Assembly (NCBI GenBank): GCA_910586475.1
Contig: CAJUHM010000060.1
Coordinates: 1-12,785, forward strand
From: an uncultured Muribaculaceae bacterium
Lineage (GTDB): Bacteria > Bacteroidota > Bacteroidia > Bacteroidales > Muribaculaceae
Direction: 5' to 3'
Length of the DNA: 12,785 nucleotides
The notes below the pieces were generated by a model that saw only the letters and a program-made list of their open reading frames with translations, was not told the origin of the DNA and did not search any database. This document shows positions 1 through 5,995 of this stretch, piece by piece (within the stretch, counting starts at the first letter, position 1; every line of letters begins with the position of its first letter). The position numbers were made by a program, and so were the translations under genes.

Positions 1-2
1 AA

Positions 3-332
3 CAAGGTCGCTATGTGCAAACCGTGAGATTTTATCGCATAGATAAGTCTACCGGGAATGTCGCAAAGGTCATCAAAGAAGAAAATCATATTACCGCTCG
101 GCCTAATCCGGCGTTAAAGGGAACTCCTGTAGTTGTGGATTTACCGACTTCTACAAGCGAACGCACCATTAGAGTCAATGCTCTTAACGGATCGACCGTC
201 ATGAGCCTTAATGTAGGAGCAGACGCCACTCGGATTTCTGTGCCCACAGAGAATCTGTCATATGGAGTTTATCTGATCACCGTCACTTATGACGGCCACA
301 CATTAGAGACCTGCAAGATTATTGTTCGATAA
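3..332 (+). CDS. Secreted protein, C-terminal part, with T9SS-type sorting domain (5' end outside window)
   Basis: The reading frame is open to the left edge, so this is the 3' end of a larger gene; about 109 residues are visible. The last 80 or so residues resemble the C-terminal domain used by the Bacteroidetes type IX secretion system. There is a PNP motif (residues RPNPALKG) at the start, then alternating short beta strands, a Gly-Val-Tyr-Leu turn near the end (SYGVYLITVTYDG) and a basic terminus ending KIIVR. In the family this domain directs transport across the outer membrane and is then removed or replaced by an anchor. The passenger domain, and so the function, lies outside the window. 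An internal GTG at 15 is unlikely to be the start because the frame continues upstream. The gene ends in TAA at 330-332. Confidence 0.75.
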   Translation, partial: QGRYVQTVRFYRIDKSTGNVAKVIKEENHITARPNPALKGTPVVVDLPTSTSERTIRVNALNGSTVMSLNVGADATRISVPTENLSYGVYLITVTYDGHTLETCKIIVR

Positions 333-363
333 GACTTGCTCGCACATCTTTAAGGATTCAGAT

Positions 364-406
364 AGAGTCTATAATCTCACAAAAATTCAACAACGTTATA
401 GATTCT
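364..406 (+). terminator. Candidate hairpin downstream of the T9SS-domain gene
   Basis: Bases 364-374 (AGAGTCTATAA) pair with 396-406 (TTATAGATTCT) over 11 bp, with one G.U pair on the plus strand. The loop is 21 nt. The following bases are T-rich (TTCTGTTATATCTTT) but not a clean U-run. Its place 32 nt after the stop codon suits a terminator of the plus-strand gene, but the long loop keeps confidence low. Confidence 0.3.
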
Positions 407-514
407 TTCTGTTATATCTTTCACGTTTGTCGTTCTTCCAATTCTACTATTGGGATTGTGATCATGCTGAGCAACCAAAGTATATGAATACTCATTATGT
501 CGATTTCGGGGTTA

Positions 515-745
515 CCAAAGGGGGACTCCTTTGGCTCATTCGGGATATTTTCAGCGTTGACTTGTCAATGCGGCTCGGAAAATTCCATGATGAGCTAAGG
601 AATTTCCTGACGGTGTAATTTCCTTGTCGCCTCGGATCGGCTGATATTGTTGCACTCGGTATAGTGGTTTACCATTGTACCGGGTGCAATGATTATGGGG
701 TTGGGGAGTCTGTTTATGAATTACGTGTAATACATAGGCATAAAC
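515..745 (+). repeat. Cluster of inverted repeats, possible structured RNA or single-strand DNA fold
   Basis: At least five dyads follow one another. 515-521/528-534 is CCAAAGG/CCTTTGG. 555-561/564-570 is CGTTGAC/GTCAATG with one G.U. 577-586/599-607 is GGAAAATTCC/GGAATTTCC with one bulged A. 646-667/672-693 is a 22-bp stem. 712-745 is GTTTATG/CATAAAC around an inner ATTAC-GT-GTAAT. The G/T imperfections (one in 555-570, five in 646-693) are all tolerated pairs when the plus strand folds and would be A.C mismatches on the minus strand. This suggests plus-strand RNA, or plus-strand single-stranded DNA as at a transfer or rolling-circle origin. No known RNA family is recognised. Confidence 0.4.
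646..693 (+). ncRNA. 22-bp hairpin with TTTA tetraloop, candidate non-coding RNA element
   Basis: Positions 646-667 pair with 672-693 without a single mismatch if G.U is allowed: 17 Watson-Crick and 5 G.U pairs (648-691, 649-690, 656-683, 662-677, 664-675), closed by the loop TTTA at 668-671. No U-run follows, so it is not a standard terminator. It lies about 310 nt after the T9SS-domain gene and could be part of its 3' UTR, a separate small RNA or a DNA recognition site. No dedicated plus-strand promoter with a perfect TAnnTTTG was found just upstream. Confidence 0.3.
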
Positions 746-929
746 TTGCTTCCCTCCATAAACGCCATCATTGGGCAGTGAAAAAAAACAGAGAGCGGAC
801 ACGGCAGTGGCTGCGGTTTCAGCGGTGGCTTTTGGAATAAAAACCTCCCGAAACATACCCTTGCAATTCTTTTTTCTCGTTGCACCTTTGCATTTCTGGT
901 ATTTTTGCACAGCTGTTAAAGACACTTCA

Positions 930-1760
930 TCAAGAAAAAGGGTGTTGATGTATCATTATTGTTTTCAAGATTATCCTATGGCATTCTTGGCACTTTGGCA
1001 TTTCAAGTACACTGTAGTGGGTGTTGACAAGCGTCCTTACCTCGTCAAGAGTAAGAACCTCCTTTTTCACTTGGTTGCGGTCGTGCTTAACGGATATGCC
1101 CTTGCAGGGATTAGACCTCATCAAGCCGTCCTCGATAGCGTCAAGAACAATCCGCTTGAAATAATGATACATCTTGTTGGGTCCCTCGCCCTTGCCGTTG
1201 GCTCGGAGAAAGTCTGCGAACTTCATCACAAGCTCGGGTGTCACCGTCTCCATGTGCATGAACTTGTCATACTTGCTATATCTCGGAGTTTCTTTGAGAA
1301 AGCGGATAAATCGGTTGTATGTATGGACAACCGACTTGCGGACATAGTAGGTAAACCTCTCTGATTCGCATTTCTCTTTGAAATATGCGAGGAAGTTGTT
1401 CTGCTTTTCTTTTTTCAGCCGATACCCTGCTCTGTCCTCCAAAAACGCCTGCTCACGCTCGAAGCGAATTTTCTCCGCAAGCGCAAGGTTTTTTTTGTTC
1501 TGCGTTCTCTCTGCCATATTTCTCGGATGTAACCAGATGTAGGGATTGAGATTTTCTTTTCGTCGGTCGTGCTTTATCTTGTATTTGGGCTTTCCCGCCA
1601 TTGCCCCTGTGGTGTAATAGACTTGGTTTCCCTCATCATCAAGCACAAGAGTTTCGGTGCGTCCGAGGTAATATTCCAGATAGAGGCTCGCCCGACCGTC
1701 TTTCAGTTCGGATTGTTGCAGTTTCGGATTTTGTTTGTTCCGTGTTTGGATTTTCGCCAT
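930..1760 (-). pseudogene. Tyrosine recombinase (integrase) lacking its catalytic domain
   Basis: The start is placed at the ATG at 1758-1760 (MAKIQTRNKQNPKL), because this is how Bacteroides-type integrases of conjugative elements begin; the in-frame upstream extension would run through the promoter. Residues 1-100 are an arm-type DNA-binding domain (ELKDGRASLYLEYYLGRTET and following), and about 125-230 a SAM-like core-binding domain. Residues 236-249 (VLTLDEVRTLVNTHY) open the catalytic domain. After Y249, at about position 1013, the sequence stops resembling the family. It runs on for 27 unrelated residues with a CxxCH motif to a TGA at 930-932. The Arg, HxxR, LGH and Tyr motifs of the catalytic domain are absent here and in the other frames downstream. 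Family members are usually about 400 residues; this product would be 276. It could still bind DNA but should not recombine it. It is most likely the remnant of an integrative element whose 3' end was deleted or replaced. Confidence 0.8.
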
Positions 1761-1787
1761 TAATAGAGTAATTTTGTGGTTGTAAGG

Positions 1788-1795
1788 CAAAGTTA
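1788..1795 (-). promoter_or_regulatory. -7 promoter element of the integrase gene
   Basis: TAACTTTG on the minus strand matches the Bacteroidetes -7 consensus TAnnTTTG. It ends 27 nt before the ATG at 1760, giving a leader of about 20 nt. No clear TTTG lies about 20 nt further upstream, so the -33 element is weak. Confidence 0.55.
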
Positions 1796-1890
1796 GGCAC
1801 ACGTTGCGAAACGTGAAAACAGCCCTCAACTTCTATTAACAATCGAAATGTACTAAATGTGAAAATAAGTAGAAAATCTTATAAATCAAC

Positions 1891-1921
1891 CAAAAATACA
1901 AATTGGATAAGTTACTGACAA
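1891..1921 (-). promoter_or_regulatory. Second, distal promoter candidate for the integrase
   Basis: On the minus strand, TTG (1919-1921) is followed after 20 nt by TATTTTTG (1891-1898), a full match to TTG-N20-TAnnTTTG. It lies about 130 nt upstream of the integrase start. The region is AT-rich, so chance matches are likelier here. Confidence 0.3.
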
Positions 1922-2054
1922 TTATTACAACTATCTGTATTCAGTTATATTCTTTTTCCCCACGTTGAGTTATATGATGCATCAATGCAGGAAGGCGTTC
2001 CGGTCTCGCAATTATAACGCGACTATAGCTGCCGGAAATCAGAGAATATGCCAA

Positions 2055-2082
2055 AGAATCGCCGCAAAAATGCGGCGATTCT
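2055..2082 (-). terminator. Terminator of the DUF1846 gene
   Basis: A perfect 12-bp inverted repeat, AGAATCGCCGCA (2055-2066) and TGCGGCGATTCT (2071-2082), has a 4-nt loop. It begins 2 nt after the TAG stop of the minus-strand DUF1846 gene. On that strand the 3' side continues TTTGG, a short U-tract. The stem is GC-rich in its inner half and marks the end of the minus-strand block. Confidence 0.8.
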
Positions 2083-2084
2083 GA

Positions 2085-3551
2085 CTATTTGCGCTTTTTC
2101 GCGGGATCGCAGGTCAGCCCGACGCCGAGTTTCTTGAAAATCTTGTGGTCGACCTCGCCAAGCATTACAGTCGAGTGGACCTGACACCCGTCGAGCTGCG
2201 GGAGCATTTCAAGCGCTCGCCGGCAGTTTGAGTCGGTTGTCGACAGGACCGATAGCGCGACGAGCACTTCGTCGGTGTGGAGGCGCGGGTTGCGGCTTCG
2301 CAGATAGTTGATCTTGGTGTGCTGGATCGGTTCGATCATTTCCTGTGGAATCAGTCGGAGAGTGTGGTCGATTCCGGCAAGATGTTTGATCGCGTTGAGG
2401 ATCAGAGCCGCGCTCGGTCCGAGAAGGGGCGAGGTGGAAGCTGTGATGATTGTTCCGTCGGCGAGTTCGATTGCCGAGCATGGCACGCCGTCGCGTTCGG
2501 CACGCTCGCGGGCCGCTGCAATCGGACGGCGATAGGAGATGTCAATTTTTGCCTGTTTGAAAAGCAGACCGATCTTGTTGACTTCGTTGTCGTTGCTTTC
2601 GCCGAGAGCAAGCGAGTTGAGAGCCGTGAAGTAGCGGCGTATGATTTCGTTGTTTGAGGCCCGGCGGCATATTTCGTCGTCGTCAATACAGAATCCGACC
2701 ATGTTGACTCCCATGTCGGTCGGTGATTTATAGGGGTTTTCGCCATAGATGCCTTCAAAGAGTGCGTTGAGGACCGGGAAAATTTCGATGTCGCGGTTGT
2801 AGTTGATGGCTGTTTTTCCGTAGGCTTCGAGATGGAAGGGGTCGATCATGTTGACGTCGTTGAGGTCAGCCGTGGCAGCTTCATAGGCGATATTGACCGG
2901 GTGTTTGAGCTGAAGATTCCAGACGGGAAACGTTTCGAATTTCGCGTAGCCGGCTTCGATGCCGCGTTTGTGCTCGTTGTAGAGCTGGCTGAGGCAGACG
3001 GCCATTTTCCCGCTTCCCGGGCCGGGAGCTGTCACGATGACGAGCGGCCGCGAGGTCTCGATGTAGTCGTTGTGGCCGAAGCCTTCATCAGAGGTGATCA
3101 GGCCGACATTGTTCGGATAGCCCTCGATTGTATAGTGGATATAGGATCTGATCCCCATGCGCGACAGACGTTCGCGGTAGGCGTCGGTGCTTCGCTGGCC
3201 GTTGTAGTGGGTGATCACGACCGATCCGACAAGAAACCCGCGTTTCATGAATTCGTCGCGAAGACGAAGGACGTCCATGTCATATGTGATTCCGAGATCC
3301 TGTCTGACCTTGTTTTTTTCTATGTCCAGCGCAGAGATGACAATGACGATTTCTGCCTGATCCTGCAGTTGGCTGAGCATCCGGAGTTTGCTGTCTGGCT
3401 GAAAACCGGGCAGAACTCTGCTGGCGTGGTAGTCGTCGAAGAGTTTCCCTCCAAGTTCAAGATAGAGTTTATTACCAAACTGAGCGATGCGCTCTTTGAT
3501 GTGCTGCGACTGAATGCGCAGATACTTGTCGTTGTCAAATCCGTTCTTCAT
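2085..3551 (-). CDS. DUF1846 family protein of unknown function
   Basis: The protein is 488 residues, close to the usual length of the DUF1846 family (about 490-500). I start it at the ATG at 3549-3551 (MKNGFDNDKYLRIQSQHIKE), because family members begin with this kind of G-F-D-N-x-K-Y-L stretch. A consensus promoter lies at 3561-3592, so an in-frame ATG at 3647 would lie upstream of the transcript. A beta-alpha unit follows (VIVISALDIE near residues 70-78). Next is a phosphate-binding-loop-like motif APGPGSGKMA at 175-184, which matches GxxxxGK loosely, then conserved-looking helical sequence to the end. No signal peptide or membrane segment is seen, so it is probably cytoplasmic. The reaction is unknown; nucleotide or phosphate binding is inference from the Gly-rich loop. 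The gene follows the HAD gene but has its own promoter and terminator. Confidence 0.85.
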   Translation of the reverse strand: MKNGFDNDKYLRIQSQHIKERIAQFGNKLYLELGGKLFDDYHASRVLPGFQPDSKLRMLSQLQDQAEIVIVISALDIEKNKVRQDLGITYDMDVLRLRDEFMKRGFLVGSVVITHYNGQRSTDAYRERLSRMGIRSYIHYTIEGYPNNVGLITSDEGFGHNDYIETSRPLVIVTAPGPGSGKMAVCLSQLYNEHKRGIEAGYAKFETFPVWNLQLKHPVNIAYEAATADLNDVNMIDPFHLEAYGKTAINYNRDIEIFPVLNALFEGIYGENPYKSPTDMGVNMVGFCIDDDEICRRASNNEIIRRYFTALNSLALGESNDNEVNKIGLLFKQAKIDISYRRPIAAARERAERDGVPCSAIELADGTIITASTSPLLGPSAALILNAIKHLAGIDHTLRLIPQEMIEPIQHTKINYLRSRNPRLHTDEVLVALSVLSTTDSNCRRALEMLPQLDGCQVHSTVMLGEVDHKIFKKLGVGLTCDPAKKRK

Positions 3552-3560
3552 AACGGACAA

Positions 3561-3592
3561 CAAAGTTAGCCGTTTTTCTTGATTCGTCCAAA
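3561..3592 (-). promoter_or_regulatory. Consensus promoter of the DUF1846 gene, nearly leaderless
   Basis: On the minus strand, TTTG (3589-3592), then 20 nt, then TAACTTTG (3561-3568) fits the Bacteroidetes consensus exactly. Only 9 nt separate the -7 box from the ATG at 3551. The transcript should therefore start about 3-6 nt before the start codon, or on it. This decides the start of the gene. Confidence 0.8.
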
Positions 3593-3618
3593 TTTTTTCC
3601 GATAGTAGCTGGCCGGTC

Positions 3619-4467
3619 TCATCGGTCGCAGCAATAATGCGATGCAATATACCGGGCCACTGAATCTGTTGAATTAGCGCCGATTATCTCGTCGGCAGCA
3701 TCGCGCACCGCTTCGAGTGCGTTGCCGACGGCAATCGCTCTGTCGGCAACTGCCATCATCGGCAGGTCGTTGAGGTTGTCGCCGAAGACAGTCACTTCGT
3801 CGGCTCCGGTCAGCGTTCGCAGGCGATCGACCGCAGCGGCCTTGGAGACCCCCGGCGCGAATATCTCGAGCAATCCCATTCCGGCCTGAAAGATGTCGGG
3901 ATAGGCCGAAACGGCGCATCCGATCCGGTTGCGGAGCTGTTCGGCGACGGCATAGATCCGTTCCGCTTTCCCGATTGCGAACTGAAGCACTGTCCGGCTG
4001 TGGAATCTCGGCTCGTCGCCTTCCGGAAGAAGGTTGATCCGTTTGAGGGGGTTGCCCGACCGCTCTTTCAGGAATTTGCGTTCGGCATCGCCGGGCTGAC
4101 CGTAGACAAACATTTCAATCCGGGAGCTGTCAGGGGCAATCGTGTAGACCATTGGATTGACCCCTTCCCGTTTGCAGAGATTGCGGACTTCGGCCGACAT
4201 CGTGTCGGTCATCAGCTGTGGTTCGGTGAACCGTAGTCTACGGCGGTCCCAGAGTGCCGCTCCGGTCATGACAATGGCCGGGGGAGTGGTTGCCACATCT
4301 TTTAGCAGGGGTTCGACCGTTGCGGGAGTGCGGGCGGTTGCCACGGTTATCAATGCGCCGCGGTGTGTCAGTTCGGAGAGCAGACGTGCTGATTCTGTTG
4401 TCACCCTGCTGTCGGTCGACAGCAGGGTGCCGTCCATGTCGCTGATGAAAAGCTGTCGGTGGGCCAT
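3619..4467 (-). CDS. Cof-type HAD-superfamily phosphatase
   Basis: This 282-residue protein carries all four HAD motifs. Motif I is DMDGT at 10-14 (nucleophile D10, acid D12), motif II the Thr in the ITVATART stretch at 40-47, motif III K209 in GVSKAAAVDRL, and motif IV GDNLNDLPMM at 229-238. The long insert between motifs II and III (about 85-200) is the C2-type cap of the Cof/YbjI-like group, whose members dephosphorylate sugar phosphates, FMN or PLP. The substrate cannot be read from sequence. The start is the ATG at 4467, 38 nt after the histidine-kinase stop, so it is probably the last gene of the helicase operon. There is no signal peptide, so it is cytoplasmic. Confidence 0.85.
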   Translation of the reverse strand: MAHRQLFISDMDGTLLSTDSRVTTESARLLSELTHRGALITVATARTPATVEPLLKDVATTPPAIVMTGAALWDRRRLRFTEPQLMTDTMSAEVRNLCKREGVNPMVYTIAPDSSRIEMFVYGQPGDAERKFLKERSGNPLKRINLLPEGDEPRFHSRTVLQFAIGKAERIYAVAEQLRNRIGCAVSAYPDIFQAGMGLLEIFAPGVSKAAAVDRLRTLTGADEVTVFGDNLNDLPMMAVADRAIAVGNALEAVRDAADEIIGANSTDSVARYIASHYCCDR

Positions 4468-4505
4468 AAAGATTCGGATGCGGTTTCTTAGAGAGGTGGG
4501 GAAAA

Positions 4506-5711
4506 TTATCTGAGTGGCAGTAGGATACGGAATGTTGTGCCGACTCCGGGTTCGGAGGCGCTGACGCAGATCTGTCCGCCATGATACTGCTCGACGATTC
4601 GTCGGGCAAGAGTCAGGCCGAGACCCCAGCCGCGTTTTTTTGTCGTAAAGCCCGGACGGAACACATTTTTGCGCATTTTGCGCGACATCCCCTTGCCGGT
4701 GTCGCTCACAAGAATCTGAGCCATATTATCGACGCGGCCGACGGAAATGGTGATTGAGCCTTGACCTTCCATGGCGTCCACTGCGTTTTTGATCAGGTTT
4801 TCCATTACCCATTCGACCAGCGGTTCCGACATGTTGACGATAAGTGCGTCGGGGTCAGTGGTCACATTTAGGCTGACGCGCGACGAGATGCGGGTCGACA
4901 TATAGTCCGCCGACCGGCTTATGACGTCGTTGAGATCCGACTCCTCCATCTTCGGGCGTGATCCGATTTTTGAGAAACGCGAGGCTATCGTTGAGAGCCG
5001 TTTGACATCCTTGTCCATTTCGCCGACCATCTCAGGATCAATCTCCATTGCGCGCATCAGCTCGATCCATGCCATCAGGGAGGAGATGGGGGTCCCGAGC
5101 TGATGGGCTGTCTCTTTTGAAAGTCCGACCCAGACTTTGTTCTGTTCGGCCTTCTTCGATGAACTGACGGCGAAGTAGACGACGGCTACGAACGCCAGCA
5201 TGACGATGAGCTGGATGTATGGGTAAAGGCTCAGGTGGCGCAGCAGGGTCGAGTCCTCATAATAAATGTGCTGGTTTATTCCCGGTGCGATCGAGATGTG
5301 GATCACGTTGGGGGTGTGGCTCAGTTTTTCGAGTTTGCCACGGAGGTAGGCTTCGTTTGCTTCGGAAAGAAACATCGGATTGAGAGGGTCGGCCGGCTCC
5401 GGGAGATTGAAGTTTCGGTTGTCGACGATATTGCCAGCGTCGTCGGTGATTAGAACGGGGATATTGTTGTTGGCGATGATGATGCTGAGCAGGAAGTCGA
5501 TATGGTCGCTTTGGGCGGGATCTGCCGAGGTTGTGGCGTTGACAATCTCGCGCGTGGCGTCGGCCCATATCTGCATTCTGGCACGTTCCTGAGTGGCCAG
5601 ATCGTTGACCAGCGAATTGGAAAAATATAAAAACACCGCGACGACCGCTCCCACACTCAATAGGAAGGCAACGGTTCCGTAGCGGTGTATGTCGTAGATG
5701 TTTGCGCTCAC
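4506..5711 (-). CDS. Orphan membrane-bound sensor histidine kinase
   Basis: The protein has 401 residues. A membrane segment at about 13-31 and another at about 163-182 enclose a periplasmic sensor domain of about 130 residues. The cytoplasmic part has the dimerisation/phospho-acceptor H-box ETAHQLGTP with H203, the N-box ENLIKNAVDAM (304-314), the G1 box DTGKGM (337-342) and the G2 box GWGLGL (361-366). It is therefore a complete HisKA/HATPase_c kinase. No HAMP, PAS or receiver domain is seen, and no response regulator gene is adjacent, so its partner is encoded elsewhere. The start is a GTG at 5709-5711. An ATG two bases upstream is out of frame with an immediate stop, the frame has no other start before a TAA at 5739, and the next in-frame Met lies after the first membrane segment. 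It lies 39 nt after xseB and 38 nt before the HAD gene. What it senses is unknown. Confidence 0.9.
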   Translation of the reverse strand: MSANIYDIHRYGTVAFLLSVGAVVAVFLYFSNSLVNDLATQERARMQIWADATREIVNATTSADPAQSDHIDFLLSIIIANNNIPVLITDDAGNIVDNRNFNLPEPADPLNPMFLSEANEAYLRGKLEKLSHTPNVIHISIAPGINQHIYYEDSTLLRHLSLYPYIQLIVMLAFVAVVYFAVSSSKKAEQNKVWVGLSKETAHQLGTPISSLMAWIELMRAMEIDPEMVGEMDKDVKRLSTIASRFSKIGSRPKMEESDLNDVISRSADYMSTRISSRVSLNVTTDPDALIVNMSEPLVEWVMENLIKNAVDAMEGQGSITISVGRVDNMAQILVSDTGKGMSRKMRKNVFRPGFTTKKRGWGLGLTLARRIVEQYHGGQICVSASEPGVGTTFRILLPLR

Positions 5712-5750
5712 ATATTTTCTAACGCATATCTGCGGCCATTATTGTATCTG

Positions 5751-5969
5751 CTATTGCTGCAGGTCGGCCAGGATTGATTGTAGTTCACGGTCTGTCGTGG
5801 TCAGGCGGTTGCGGCATTCGGTGAGAAGTTCGGTCGCGCGCCGTGTGTATGTGGCCAGCAGGTCTATGTCGCATGCGTCGCTCTGCATTGTGTGCAGAAT
5901 CGTGTCGAGTTCATTGACGGCCTGATTGTAGGTCAGTTCGCTTACCGGTTTGAATTCAGGTTTTTGCAT
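5751..5969 (-). CDS. xseB: Exodeoxyribonuclease VII small subunit
   Basis: A 72-residue acidic helical protein, the usual size of XseB. Its sequence (LTYNQAVNELDTILHTMQS, then ELLTECRNRLTTTDRELQSIL) shows the family's pair of helices. I chose the ATG at 5967-5969 over a longer in-frame start at 6059, which would overlap the xseA coding end and add 30 residues unlike the family. It lies 26 nt after xseA. Several XseB copies bind the extended coiled-coil part of XseA to form exonuclease VII, which degrades single-stranded DNA from both ends. Confidence 0.9.
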   Translation of the reverse strand: MQKPEFKPVSELTYNQAVNELDTILHTMQSDACDIDLLATYTRRATELLTECRNRLTTTDRELQSILADLQQ

Positions 5970-5995
5970 ATGTCTCAGTAATAGTGTTGGATTTG

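Larger units (their letters stand above)
333..929. other. Gene-poor AT-richer stretch with inverted repeats
   Basis: No convincing gene lies between the T9SS-domain gene and the broken integrase. A minus-strand frame at 551-925 is open for 124 codons but has no recognisable family, an odd composition (an Ala/Thr-rich patch, then His/Gln/Pro/Tyr-rich sequence) and covers most of the inverted repeats, so I do not call it a gene. A plus-strand frame at 322-618 needs a TTG start and overlaps the T9SS-domain gene. What the stretch does hold is a candidate terminator (364-406) and a cluster of dyads (515-745). It also has a promoter-like plus-strand element, TTG at 880-882, 17 nt, then TATTTTTG at 900-907. 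That element would read antisense to the integrase. Confidence 0.5.

Noticed and set aside
322..618. Plus-strand frame of 98 codons after the T9SS-domain gene
   Set aside because: It needs a TTG start inside the preceding gene, shows no family features and runs through several inverted repeats.
551..925. Minus-strand frame of 124 codons in the gene-poor stretch
   Set aside because: No family is recognised, the composition is unlike the neighbouring proteins, and it covers hairpins that favour plus-strand folding. It is kept only as a possible frameshifted continuation of the integrase.
771..1364. Plus-strand frame of 197 codons with a promoter-like element at 880-907
   Set aside because: It runs opposite the recognisable integrase domains, begins upstream of the promoter-like element and shows no family features.
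2832..3569. Open frame of 245 codons opposite the DUF1846 gene
   Set aside because: Antisense shadow in GC-rich coding DNA, with no family resemblance and no promoter on that strand.
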